A stretch of DNA of 5,850 bases. Source: a bacterium. GTDB taxonomy: Bacteria; JAUVQV01; DATDCY01. Numbering within the stretch: position 1 is the first letter of the stretch; each line of letters starts with the position of its first letter. Both the position numbers and the translations under genes were made by a program. Below, piece after piece: positions 1 to 5,850 of the stretch. The DNA is taken from the NCBI GenBank assembly GCA_036524115.1, contig DATDCY010000337.1, forward strand, positions 1-5,850, in the 5' to 3' direction. The notes beneath the pieces are model-generated. The model was not told the origin of the DNA, ran no database searches, and saw nothing but the letters and a program-made list of their open reading frames with translations.

Positions 1-995
1 GGCTGGCCCAGGCGCGCGGTCAGGGCGTCGCGGAACGCCGCGCGCTCGGCGGCGTCCGGCGGCCGGAAGCGCCCGAGCGGGTCCTGGACGTCGATGAGGT
101 TCAGGATCAGCGGCACGCCGCGCAGCAGCCGCGCCAGGTCGGCGGCGTCCTCGTCGCCGGTGTTGACCCCGGCGATCATGACCCACGCCACGTTGACCCG
201 CCCCCGCCTCAGGCGCGAGCGCTCGCGGATCGCCTCGGCCAGTTCCTCGACCGGCCACGCCGCCTCGTGCGGCAGCAGGGCGCGGCGCTTGGCGCTCGTG
301 GCCGCGGTCATCGAGACGAAGAGCCGGAAGGGGTGGCCCTCCGCGGTGAAGCGGCGGATCGCCGGCACGACGCCGGCGGTGCCGATGCTGATCGCCTTCG
401 CGGCGATGCCGCCGCCCCCCGGCTGGGAGAGGACGTAGGCGGCGCGCAGCACCGCGTCGTAGTTGAGCAGCGGCTCGCCCATGCCCATGAAGACCGCGCC
501 GGTCACCGGCCGCGGGCTCTCGGCGCGCAGGCGCAGGAACTGGCCGACGATCTCGTCGGCGGCGAGCGCCCGCGAGAAGCCGAGGCGGCCGGTCGCGCAG
601 AAGGAGCAGCGCAGGGGGCAGCCGACCATCGAGGAGAGGCAGATGGAGGCCCGGGGCTTCTCGAGGGGGATGCGCACCGCCTCGACGCGCAGGCCGTCGC
701 GGAGCGCCAGCAGGTACTTGACGAAGCCGTCGGCGGCCTCGCGCCGCTCGAGCACCTCCGGCGCGTCCAGCAGCGACTCGCGCGCCACCGCCTCGCGCGC
801 CGCGCGCCGCAGCCCGCGCACCCGCGAGAGGTCACCGGCGAACCGGTTGACCGCGGCCGCGAAGATCCGCCGCGCCTCCCCCTCCTCGAGGCCGGCTGCC
901 GCGAAGCGCTCGCGGATCTCGTGCGGGAGCAGGCCGCGCAGCGCGACGGGCGGGCCGGCGGGCGGCGGGGCAAGGCACCCGAGCCGGGCAGTCAT
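1..995 (-). CDS. RlmN/Cfr-family radical SAM RNA methyltransferase (3' end cut by window edge)
   Basis: Reading the minus strand from the ATG at 995 gives 331 residues with no stop before base 1. The C-terminus (about 50 residues by comparison with the 384-residue E. coli RlmN) is outside. An N-terminal helical domain (about 20-90) precedes the radical SAM barrel. The [4Fe-4S]-binding motif CxxxCxxC is Cys126, Cys130, Cys133, in GCPLRCSFCATG. Glu105 (VEAVRIP) and Cys119 (SICLSSMVGC) sit where RlmN has its conserved Glu105 and Cys118. The GEP motif is residues 173-175 (MGMGEPLLNY) and the SAM-contact strand is ISIGTAGVVPAI (202-213). RlmN enzymes methylate C2 of A2503 in 23S rRNA and of A37 in some tRNAs; Cfr methylates C8. 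From about residue 227 the sequence departs from classical RlmN (VSMTAATS for SLHAPND, NLIDVQDP for NLIPxNP), so this may be a paralogue with another target. The methyl-carrying C-terminal Cys is not visible. An in-frame GTG at 1016 is an alternative start; the iron-sulfur spacing fits either. It is probably cotranscribed with the kinase gene upstream. Confidence 0.85.
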   Translation of the reverse strand, partial: MTARLGCLAPPPAGPPVALRGLLPHEIRERFAAAGLEEGEARRIFAAAVNRFAGDLSRVRGLRRAAREAVARESLLDAPEVLERREAADGFVKYLLALRDGLRVEAVRIPLEKPRASICLSSMVGCPLRCSFCATGRLGFSRALAADEIVGQFLRLRAESPRPVTGAVFMGMGEPLLNYDAVLRAAYVLSQPGGGGIAAKAISIGTAGVVPAIRRFTAEGHPFRLFVSMTAATSAKRRALLPHEAAWPVEELAEAIRERSRLRRGRVNVAWVMIAGVNTGDEDAADLARLLRGVPLILNLIDVQDPLGRFRPPDAAERAAFRDALTARLGQ

Positions 996-1019
996 GCGGG
1001 CGGCACGCGGCGGCACCCC
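996..1019 (-). other. Short spacer between kinase gene and RlmN-like gene
   Basis: Only 24 bases separate the TAG stop of the kinase (1022-1020) from the ATG at 995. No terminator hairpin or promoter is visible. A purine run AGGGGG (1021-1016) overlaps the stop but is about 20 bases from the ATG, too far for an ordinary Shine-Dalgarno site. The start may rely on coupling to termination of the kinase, or the true start may be different. The spacing supports cotranscription. Confidence 0.5.
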
Positions 1020-3314
1020 CTAGGCATCGAGCGCCTGGCGCACGCGCCGCAGCATCTCGGTCGGCAACAGCGGCTTGGGCAGCACGGGGACCTGGAGTCC
1101 CCCGCCCGCCTCGTCGCCCAGGACGCCCGCGGCGTGCCCGCTCATGAAGAGCGCCCGGACGCCGGGGCACCGCGCGCGGATCGCCTCCAGCGCCTCCTTC
1201 CCGCTCATGCGCGGCATGACGACGTCGAAAAGGCACAGCGCGACCGCGTCCGCGTTCGCGGCGAAGACCTGCACCGCCTCCGCGCCGTCGCATGCGGCGA
1301 GCACGCGGTAGCCGGCGCCCTGGAGCACGTTCTGCGCCAACTCGCGCACGTTCTCGTTGTCCTCGGCCAGCAGCACGGTCTCGGTGCCGCCGCGGACCGG
1401 CTCAGGGGCGCGCGGCACCGCGGACTCCTCCACCTCCGCGGAGGTCAGCGGCAAGTAGAGCCGGAAGGTGCTGCCCTTGCCGACCTCGCTGTAGACGCCG
1501 ATCTGCCCGTGGTGCTGCCGGATGATGCCGTGCACGATCGAGAGGCCAAGGCCCGTCCCCTTGCCCGTCTCCTTGGTCGTGAAGAAGGGCTCGAAGATGT
1601 GCTGGCGGGTGCGCTCGTCCATGCCGCCACCGGTGTCGGCGACCTCGATCAGCGCGTAGTGGCCCGGCGCGTCCAGGCCATGCACCGCCGCGGCCTCCCG
1701 GTCGCAGGCCATGGCCCGCGTGGCGATGACCAGGCGACCCCCGCCGGGCATCGCGTCGCGGGCGTTCGTGCACAGGTTCATCAGCACCTGCTCGAGCTGG
1801 CCCTTGTCGGCGACGGCCACCAGCCGGCCGCCCGAGAGGTTGAGGCTGACCTGGATGTCCTCGCCGAGCAGCCGCGCGATGATCTTGCCCATCCCGAGGA
1901 TGACGCCGTTGACGTCCACCGGCGCCATCTGCATCACCTGCTTGCGGCTGAAGGCCAGGATCTGCCACGTCAGCTCCCCGGCCTTCTCCGCGGCCGCGAG
2001 CACCTGGTCGCAGTAGTGCTCCTGGCGGGTGCCGCGGCCCGCCAGCTCCCGGCCGAGGCTGGCGTAGCCGACGATCGCCATGAGCATGTTGTTGAAGTCG
2101 TGGGCGATCCCCCCCGCGAAGCGGCCGATGGCCTCCATCTTCTGGGCCTGGAGCAGCTGCTGCTGGAGGACCGTCCGCTCGCTGATGTCCACGAAGGCGA
2201 CCACCGCCCCCATGACCCTCCCGTCCTGGACGACGGGGTGCGACCAGTACTCGACCGGGAAGCTCGTCCCGTCCGCGCGCCAGAAGACCTCGTCGGCAAC
2301 GTGGACGCCGCGGGCCTCCCGGTACGCGAGGTAGATGCGGCAGTCGGCCTCCGGATAGGGGCTCCCGTCGGCGCGCGTGTGGTGGACGAGATCGTGCATG
2401 TTGCGGCCCAGCAGGTCCTCCTCGCGGACGAGGCCGAGCTGGCGCAGGCAGGAGGGGTTGCAGAACGTGCAGACCCCGGCCGTGTTCACGCCGTAGATCC
2501 CCTCGGCCGTCGACTGCAGCAGCAGGCGGATGTGCTCCTCCTTCTCCTGCAGCGACGCCTCCGCCCGGCGGCGGCGGTCCAGCTCGCGCGAGAGGTCCCG
2601 GCTGCGCTCGCGCACGCGCTCGAGGGCCCCGTTCACCGCCGCGCCGATGCGGTCGAACTCGGCCGTGCCCGTGGCCGGGACCTCGCGGTCCTCGTCGAGC
2701 GCCGCGACCATCGCCCCCAGCGGCTGGCGCAGCTGGACCCAGAGCAGCCCGAGGAGCGCCACCGCCAGGACAACCGCCCCGGCTCCGAAGAACAGCGGCA
2801 GGAAGGCGATCTCCCGCCGCAGCACCGCCGTGGCGTCGTGGCGCCCGACGGTGGTCACGACCCAGCCCCAGAGCGGGAACTCCAGCGTGCTGCAGTGCAG
2901 CTCCACGCCATTGACTCGCTCGGTGCAGTAGCCCGGCTCGCGCTGCGCTGCGACGGCGCGCGTCGCCGCGGGATCGAGCGTCGTCAGGACCAGCGAGCCG
3001 TCGGTCCCGGAGATCACGCCGCCGAGCCCGCCGCGCGACCAGATCTCGCCGATCTCCCCAGCGACCGTGCGCTGTTTGGCCTCGGTCACGACCGGGTTGC
3101 CCTCGAGCCGCGCGGTCGTCAGGTCGTGGGCCGCAACCTCCAGGGCGAATCCGACGTTGCCGCTGACCGTGAGCACCGTGAACTCGTGGTAGTCCTCGCG
3201 CACGCTCCGGGCGATGAAGACGAGCGCGACCACCATCATGGCCGAGAGCCCGCCGACCAGGAGCAGGGCGGGCAGCAGGAGCCGGGTGAGCAGGCCGGCC
3301 TTAACGGCTCTCAT
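1020..3314 (-). CDS. Membrane-bound hybrid sensor histidine kinase (sensor region-HAMP-like-PAS-HisKA-HATPase-REC)
   Basis: This 764-residue protein is a two-component sensor kinase with its own receiver domain. Hydrophobic segments at about 8-35 and 169-193 bracket a roughly 130-residue extracytoplasmic region, probably Cache-like, with two cysteines (130, 141). A HAMP-like stretch (about 190-240) and a charged coiled coil (about 229-262) lead to a PAS domain (about 262-378). The phosphoacceptor is His405 in [11 protein letters not shown]. The ATPase domain has the N box around Asn513/Asn517 ([11 protein letters not shown]), G1 at 560-564 (DTGGG), the F box FEPFFTTK (574-581), G2 at 584-591 (GKGTGLGL) and [11 protein letters not shown] (612-622). 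The receiver (about 645-764) has acidic Glu651/Asp652, phosphoacceptor Asp697 (LFDVVMP), Ser725 and Lys747 (LPKP), so all key residues are present. There is no DNA-binding output domain and no separate response regulator in the window, so the downstream partner is unknown. The ATG at 3314 lies within the end of the PhnD-like gene (14-base overlap); the frame is closed by a TGA two codons upstream, which fixes this as the earliest ATG. The input ligand is not evident. Confidence 0.93.
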   Translation of the reverse strand: MRAVKAGLLTRLLLPALLLVGGLSAMMVVALVFIARSVREDYHEFTVLTVSGNVGFALEVAAHDLTTARLEGNPVVTEAKQRTVAGEIGEIWSRGGLGGVISGTDGSLVLTTLDPAATRAVAAQREPGYCTERVNGVELHCSTLEFPLWGWVVTTVGRHDATAVLRREIAFLPLFFGAGAVVLAVALLGLLWVQLRQPLGAMVAALDEDREVPATGTAEFDRIGAAVNGALERVRERSRDLSRELDRRRRAEASLQEKEEHIRLLLQSTAEGIYGVNTAGVCTFCNPSCLRQLGLVREEDLLGRNMHDLVHHTRADGSPYPEADCRIYLAYREARGVHVADEVFWRADGTSFPVEYWSHPVVQDGRVMGAVVAFVDISERTVLQQQLLQAQKMEAIGRFAGGIAHDFNNMLMAIVGYASLGRELAGRGTRQEHYCDQVLAAAEKAGELTWQILAFSRKQVMQMAPVDVNGVILGMGKIIARLLGEDIQVSLNLSGGRLVAVADKGQLEQVLMNLCTNARDAMPGGGRLVIATRAMACDREAAAVHGLDAPGHYALIEVADTGGGMDERTRQHIFEPFFTTKETGKGTGLGLSIVHGIIRQHHGQIGVYSEVGKGSTFRLYLPLTSAEVEESAVPRAPEPVRGGTETVLLAEDNENVRELAQNVLQGAGYRVLAACDGAEAVQVFAANADAVALCLFDVVMPRMSGKEALEAIRARCPGVRALFMSGHAAGVLGDEAGGGLQVPVLPKPLLPTEMLRRVRQALDA

Positions 3315-4173
3315 GCATCACGGCTTCGTACATGTCGCGCAGCCGCAGGACCGCGGGGAGGAATTCCGGCGCCGGCGCGGCGAAGCCGTTGGCGATCTCG
3401 TCGTCCCAGCCGCGCATCGTCTCGGCGTCTGCGGCGCGCTCCTTCGGGCGCAGCGGCAGCAGCGCGCCCGCGAGGCGCTCCCGGACGGCCGGCGACAGGG
3501 AGGGGAGCGCGACGAACGCGAAGTTCGGCAACTCCGCCGAGGCCTCGAGCAGGCGCACGGGCTCCTTCTCGAACTTGCGATAGAGGTTCTCCTTGACGCC
3601 CGCGCCCGCGATCTTGCGCTCGAGCAGCGTCGTCATCAGCTTGTCCTGGCTCTCGGCGTAGACCTCCTCGAAGGAGCCGGGGCCGAGGCCGGCGTCGCGC
3701 AGCATGCTCAGCGGAACGATGTGCGCCGCCGTGGAGCCGCGGAAGAAGCCGACCTTCCTGCCGCGCAGCCCCTCGGTCGACGTCACCGCGGGGTCGCTGG
3801 TCAGCAGCATCGCGCGGTAGACGGGCCGCAGGTCCTTCCCGAGCGCGACGACGAAGGGGACCGCGCCGCAGCGCGCGTTCACGCGACCCGCCGGCACCGG
3901 GCCGAGAAACGCGACGTCAACCTCCCCGGCGCAGACGGCCGCGATCATCTCGTCGTGGCTGGTGACCAGCTTCAGCGTCCACGGCTCGCCTGTCGCACGG
4001 CCGAGGTACTCGACGAACGGCGTGTAGAGCTGCCACATCCGCTCGGGAGCGTAGAAGGGAATGATCGCGAGGGTGTGCACGGGAGCCGTGCCGCTCTCGA
4101 CGGCACGCAGCGGCGCGGGGGCCAGGACACCGAGCGAAAGGGCGACCAGGACGAGCATCCGCGGCACGTACAT
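3301..4173 (-). CDS. PhnD-family periplasmic substrate-binding protein
   Basis: This 290-residue protein belongs to the phosphate/phosphite/phosphonate (PhnD/SsuA-like, type 2 periplasmic) binding-protein family. It begins with a secretory signal peptide: basic start MYVPR, a hydrophobic core to about residue 19 and a likely cleavage after Ala24. There is no lipobox Cys, so it should be soluble in the periplasm. Family marks are the first strand with IIPFYAPERMWQLYTPFVEYL (37-57, split here at 46), GEVDVAFLGP (83-92 region), and the ligand-loop/helix start GSTAAHIVP (146-154), which corresponds to the Ser-Thr motif that holds the phosphonate oxygen atoms in PhnD. Cys81 and Cys102 could pair in the oxidising periplasm. 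No PhnC ATPase or PhnE permease is adjacent; instead the stop codon lies inside the sensor kinase gene. Proteins of this fold also serve as ligand-sensing modules for histidine kinases (TtrS has such a domain), so a sensory role is plausible. The ligand cannot be named from sequence. The ATG at 4173 is chosen for its strong ribosome binding site. Confidence 0.88.
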   Translation of the reverse strand: MYVPRMLVLVALSLGVLAPAPLRAVESGTAPVHTLAIIPFYAPERMWQLYTPFVEYLGRATGEPWTLKLVTSHDEMIAAVCAGEVDVAFLGPVPAGRVNARCGAVPFVVALGKDLRPVYRAMLLTSDPAVTSTEGLRGRKVGFFRGSTAAHIVPLSMLRDAGLGPGSFEEVYAESQDKLMTTLLERKIAGAGVKENLYRKFEKEPVRLLEASAELPNFAFVALPSLSPAVRERLAGALLPLRPKERAADAETMRGWDDEIANGFAAPAPEFLPAVLRLRDMYEAVMHESR

Positions 4174-4178
4174 CGCAT

Positions 4179-4186
4179 CCCCCCTC
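4179..4186 (-). promoter_or_regulatory. Ribosome binding site of the PhnD-like gene
   Basis: The minus strand reads GAGGGGGG, then ATGCG, then the ATG at 4173. The purine run is a good Shine-Dalgarno match at usual spacing and supports this start over the internal ATG at codon 6. The first two bases (GA) are also the end of a 10-base inverted-repeat arm (4185-4194), so pairing of that arm could affect access to the site. Confidence 0.6.
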
Positions 4187-4298
4187 GTCCCGCGCGCTCA
4201 CGGAGGCCAGCGCATCCCGCGGCCCGGAGCCGCGTTACGGGCAGCAGTTTCCTCCCGTCGCAGCGCGCCGTCAAGATGCCCGGCGTGCCGCGGGACGA
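4185..4298 (-). repeat. 10-base perfect inverted repeat enclosing the leader of the PhnD-like gene
   Basis: On the minus strand TCGTCCCGCG (4298-4289) is perfectly complementary to CGCGGGACGA (4194-4185); the flanking bases on both sides do not pair. The second arm runs into the Shine-Dalgarno sequence. Within it, ACGGGAGG (4258-4251) can pair with CCTCCGT (4206-4200) with one bulged G. In RNA this would give stacked helices around the inner hairpin. The arms are GC-rich, so chance cannot be excluded. Confidence 0.45.
4218..4234 (-). repeat. 6-bp stem with 5-base loop in the leader
   Basis: On the minus strand CGCGGC (4234-4229), loop TCCGG, GCCGCG (4223-4218) forms a perfect GC-only hairpin. 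It is nested inside both outer repeats. No T-tract follows, so it is not a standard rho-independent terminator. Confidence 0.45.
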
Positions 4299-4301
4299 CC
4301 A

Positions 4302-5024
4302 TCAGAGCCCGAGGTATGCGCGCCGGACGTCGGGGTCCGCGAGCAGCTCGGCGCCGCTGCCCCGCAGGCCGATGCTTCCGTTCTCGAGGACATACCCGCG
4401 GTGGGCCACCTGGAGCGCAAGGTGCGCGTTCTGCTCGACGAGGAGGATCGTCGTCCCCCGCTCGCGGTTCATCCGCCCGATCGTCTCGAAGATCTGCCGC
4501 ACCACGAGGGGGGCCAGCCCCAGGGAGGGCTCGTCGAGGAGCAGCAGCCGCGGCGCGGCCATGAGCGCCCGGCCGATGGCGAGCATCTGCTGCTCGCCGC
4601 CGCTGAGGGTGCCGCCGGGCTGCGCGCGGCGCTCCGCCAGCACCGGGAAGAGCGCCCAGACCGCCTCGCGGTCGCGGCGCACCCCGGCCGGATCGCGGCG
4701 GAGGAAGGCGCCCATCTCCAGGTTCTCGGCGACCGACAGCCGCGGGAAGATGCGGCGCCCCTCCGGAACCTGGACGACACCGAGGCGCACGATCTCCGCC
4801 GGCGCGAGCCCATGGATCGGCCGCCCCTCCAGGAGGATCTCGCCGGCGCGCGCGCGGACGACGCCGCTGATCGCCATGAGCGTCGTGGTCTTGCCCGCGC
4901 CGTTGGCGCCGATGAGCGTGACGATCTCGCCCGCCCCCACGGAGAGCTCGACACCGGCGAGCGCCTGGATCGCACCGTAGCCGGCGGCGACGCCGCGCAG
5001 CTCCAACAACACGGCGTCGCTCAC
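4302..5024 (-). CDS. livF: Branched-chain amino acid ABC transporter ATP-binding protein LivF
   Basis: This 240-residue protein is a cytoplasmic ABC ATPase that, with LivG, powers import of leucine, isoleucine, valine or related amides through LivH/LivM-type permeases. Walker A is GANGAGKT (39-46), followed by TTLMAISG. The Q-loop region VQVPEGRRIFPRLSVAENL (84-102) is characteristic of LivF. The ABC signature is LSGGEQQ (140-146), Walker B is LLLLDEP (160-166) with Asp164 and Glu165, and SLGLAP follows. VEQNA (196-200) replaces the usual His switch with Gln, as is normal for LivF. The C-terminal end DVRRAYLG is also typical. Length is normal for the family. The start is a GTG that overlaps the LivG stop (GTGA, 5024-5021), so translation is probably coupled. 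Related HAAT systems carry urea or short amides, so the substrate is not certain from the ATPase alone. Confidence 0.95.
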   Translation of the reverse strand: MSDAVLLELRGVAAGYGAIQALAGVELSVGAGEIVTLIGANGAGKTTTLMAISGVVRARAGEILLEGRPIHGLAPAEIVRLGVVQVPEGRRIFPRLSVAENLEMGAFLRRDPAGVRRDREAVWALFPVLAERRAQPGGTLSGGEQQMLAIGRALMAAPRLLLLDEPSLGLAPLVVRQIFETIGRMNRERGTTILLVEQNAHLALQVAHRGYVLENGSIGLRGSGAELLADPDVRRAYLGL

Positions 5025-5830
5025 GCGCCCCCCAGGTAGGCGCGGATCACCCCGGGGTCCGCACGCACCTGTGCCGGCGTCCCCTCGGCGATGCGGCGGC
5101 CCGAGTCGAGCACGACGATGCGCTCGGCGAGCCCCATGACGAGGCGCATGTCGTGCTCGATGAGCAGGACCGTGACGCCGTCCTCGTCGCGCAGCCGCCG
5201 GATCAGTTCGTCGAGCTCCGCGGTCTCGCGCGGGTTCATCCCGGCGGCCGGCTCGTCCAGGAGCAGCAGCAGCGGCCCGGTGGCGAGGGCGCGGGCGATC
5301 TCCAGGCGCCGCTGCAGGCCGTAGGGGAGGTTCCCCGCGCGCTCGCCCGCGAGGGCGGCGAGGCCGACCTTCGCGAGCAGCGCTTCAGCGGCGGCGGCGA
5401 TGTCCCGCTCCTCCGCGCGCGTGGCCGGGCCGCGCAGCACCGCCCCGAGGACGCCGGCGCGGGTGCGCGCGTGCCTGCCGACCATGACGTTCTCGAGCGC
5501 GGTCATCGCGGGGAAGAGACGGATGTTCTGGAACGTGCGCGCGACGCCCAGCGCGACGACCCGGTCCGGCGGGAGGCCGCGCAGCGACACCTCCCCGTCC
5601 CCCGGGCGGTGCAGGACGATCCGGCCCGCCGTGGGCGCGCAGAGGCCGGTGAGGGTGTTGAAGAGCGTCGTCTTGCCGGCGCCGTTGGGCCCGATGAGGG
5701 CCGCGATCTCCCCGGCGCGCACACGCAGGTCGACGCCCTCGAGGGCGCGCACGCCGCCGAAGGAGACGCTCAGCGACGCGGCCTCGAGCAGGGTCACCCC
5801 GGCGGACGCGGCGAGGGCGGCGGCGGGCAC
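5021..5830 (-). CDS. livG: Branched-chain amino acid ABC transporter ATP-binding protein LivG (start uncertain)
   Basis: As read from a GTG at 5830 the product has 269 residues and is the second ATPase of the HAAT-type importer. Walker A is GPNGAGKT (47-54), the Q-loop is ARTFQNIRLF (97-106, Gln101), and the signature is the LivG form LPYGLQRRLEIARAL (168-182), which lacks the canonical LSGGQ. Walker B is LLLLLDEP (187-194, Asp192, Glu193) followed by AAGMNP, and the His switch is His226 in IEHDM. The N-terminal Ala-rich dozen residues look non-native; an internal GTG at 5797 (codon 12, before TLLEAASLSVSFGG) gives 258 residues, closer to the usual LivG length of about 255. The frame is also still open at the right edge, so a start beyond 5850 cannot be excluded. 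A stretch at about 73-84 (HRPGDGEVSLRG) is slightly longer than the usual turn here. The gene overlaps livF by 4 bases, and permease genes are expected upstream. Confidence 0.93.
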   Translation of the reverse strand: MPAAALAASAGVTLLEAASLSVSFGGVRALEGVDLRVRAGEIAALIGPNGAGKTTLFNTLTGLCAPTAGRIVLHRPGDGEVSLRGLPPDRVVALGVARTFQNIRLFPAMTALENVMVGRHARTRAGVLGAVLRGPATRAEERDIAAAAEALLAKVGLAALAGERAGNLPYGLQRRLEIARALATGPLLLLLDEPAAGMNPRETAELDELIRRLRDEDGVTVLLIEHDMRLVMGLAERIVVLDSGRRIAEGTPAQVRADPGVIRAYLGGA

Positions 5831-5850
5831 CGCGGCGGGCGCGCCCGTCA

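Larger units (their letters stand above)
4174..4301 (-). other. 128-base gap between livF and the PhnD-like gene, likely 5' leader
   Basis: This is the only sizeable non-coding stretch in the window. It holds a 10-base inverted repeat at its two ends, an inner bulged repeat and a 6-base-pair hairpin, all nested, plus the ribosome binding site. No T-run follows any hairpin on the minus strand, so I see no intrinsic terminator for livGF. A TTGACG box at 4274-4269 resembles a -35 element but the best -10 at 17-base spacing (GAAACT) is poor. Whether the kinase block has its own promoter here or is read through from livGF is open. Confidence 0.5.

Noticed and set aside
1020-1022. In-frame TAG as the only barrier between the kinase and the RlmN-like gene (possible readthrough fusion)
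   Set aside because: The RlmN-like protein has its own ATG and a family-typical N-terminal length, and no pyrrolysine or readthrough signal is visible; sharing a frame has a one-in-three chance.
503-1293. Minus-strand open frames overlapping the RlmN-like and kinase genes in other frames
   Set aside because: They conflict with the well-supported frame that carries the radical SAM motifs and the receiver domain, and show no motifs themselves.
267-3596. A 1109-residue open frame on the plus strand
   Set aside because: It lies antisense to the RlmN-like gene, the kinase and part of the binding-protein gene, all of which have clear domains. Its translation is Arg/Ala/Gly/His/Asp-rich low-complexity sequence with no recognisable motif, as expected opposite GC-rich codons.
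4246-4274. Possible sigma-70 promoter in the gap (TTGACG, 17 bases, GAAACT)
   Set aside because: The -35 box is a good match but the -10 box matches TATAAT at only three of six positions, so I do not list it as a feature.
3214-4980. A 588-residue open frame on the plus strand
   Set aside because: It runs antisense through the binding protein and LivF, crosses the intergenic gap and has the same Arg/Ala/Ser-rich composition without motifs.
5267-5345. LivG lacking a canonical LSGGQ signature
   Set aside because: The LPYGxQRR form is normal for LivG proteins and does not indicate a defective ATPase.
5836-5847. Perfect 12-base palindrome CGGGCGCGCCCG at the right edge
   Set aside because: It is built only of G and C in a GC-rich region, is cut off from its context by the window end, and probably lies at a gene junction or in coding sequence.
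5848-5850. TGA on the minus strand that could be the stop of an upstream permease gene (LivM)
   Set aside because: Only the three bases are visible; no coding sequence of such a gene is in the window, so it cannot be supported.

Overview
The window is very GC-rich (about 70% by eye) and tightly packed. Every gene I can support lies on the minus strand, so transcription runs from right to left. The codon use, the gene content (branched-chain amino-acid transporter ATPases, a PAS-containing hybrid histidine kinase, a PhnD-type binding protein) and the short overlaps suggest a high-GC, environmental Gram-negative-type bacterium, for example a deltaproteobacterial-like or candidate-phylum lineage. 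The sequence does not settle the taxonomy. I see no tRNA, rRNA, CRISPR array, insertion sequence or phage gene.

In order of transcription the layout is as follows. At the right edge are two ABC-transporter ATPases of the LivG and LivF type (5830-5021 and 5024-4302), joined by a 4-base GTGA overlap. They are the energy-coupling half of a branched-chain/hydrophobic amino-acid (HAAT family) importer; its permeases and binding protein would lie beyond the right edge. A 128-base gap follows. It contains nested inverted repeats and a good ribosome binding site for the next gene.

The second block is a secreted PhnD-family substrate-binding protein (4173-3301). It overlaps by 14 bases the start of a large membrane-bound hybrid sensor kinase (3314-1020) with two membrane segments, an extracytoplasmic sensor region, a HAMP-like linker, PAS, HisKA, HATPase_c and a C-terminal receiver domain. 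No phosphonate permease or ATPase (PhnE/PhnC) accompanies the binding protein. My inference is that it may serve as a periplasmic ligand-sensing partner of the kinase and not as a transporter subunit. The last gene, 24 bases further on, is a radical-SAM enzyme of the RlmN/Cfr RNA-methyltransferase family (995 to beyond base 1). Its chemistry residues are conserved but its second half is divergent, and it is cut by the left edge.

The most interesting items are the binding-protein/kinase pair, the divergent RlmN-like enzyme and the structured leader in front of the binding-protein gene. The very long open frames on the plus strand are antisense by-products of the high GC content and were not annotated.
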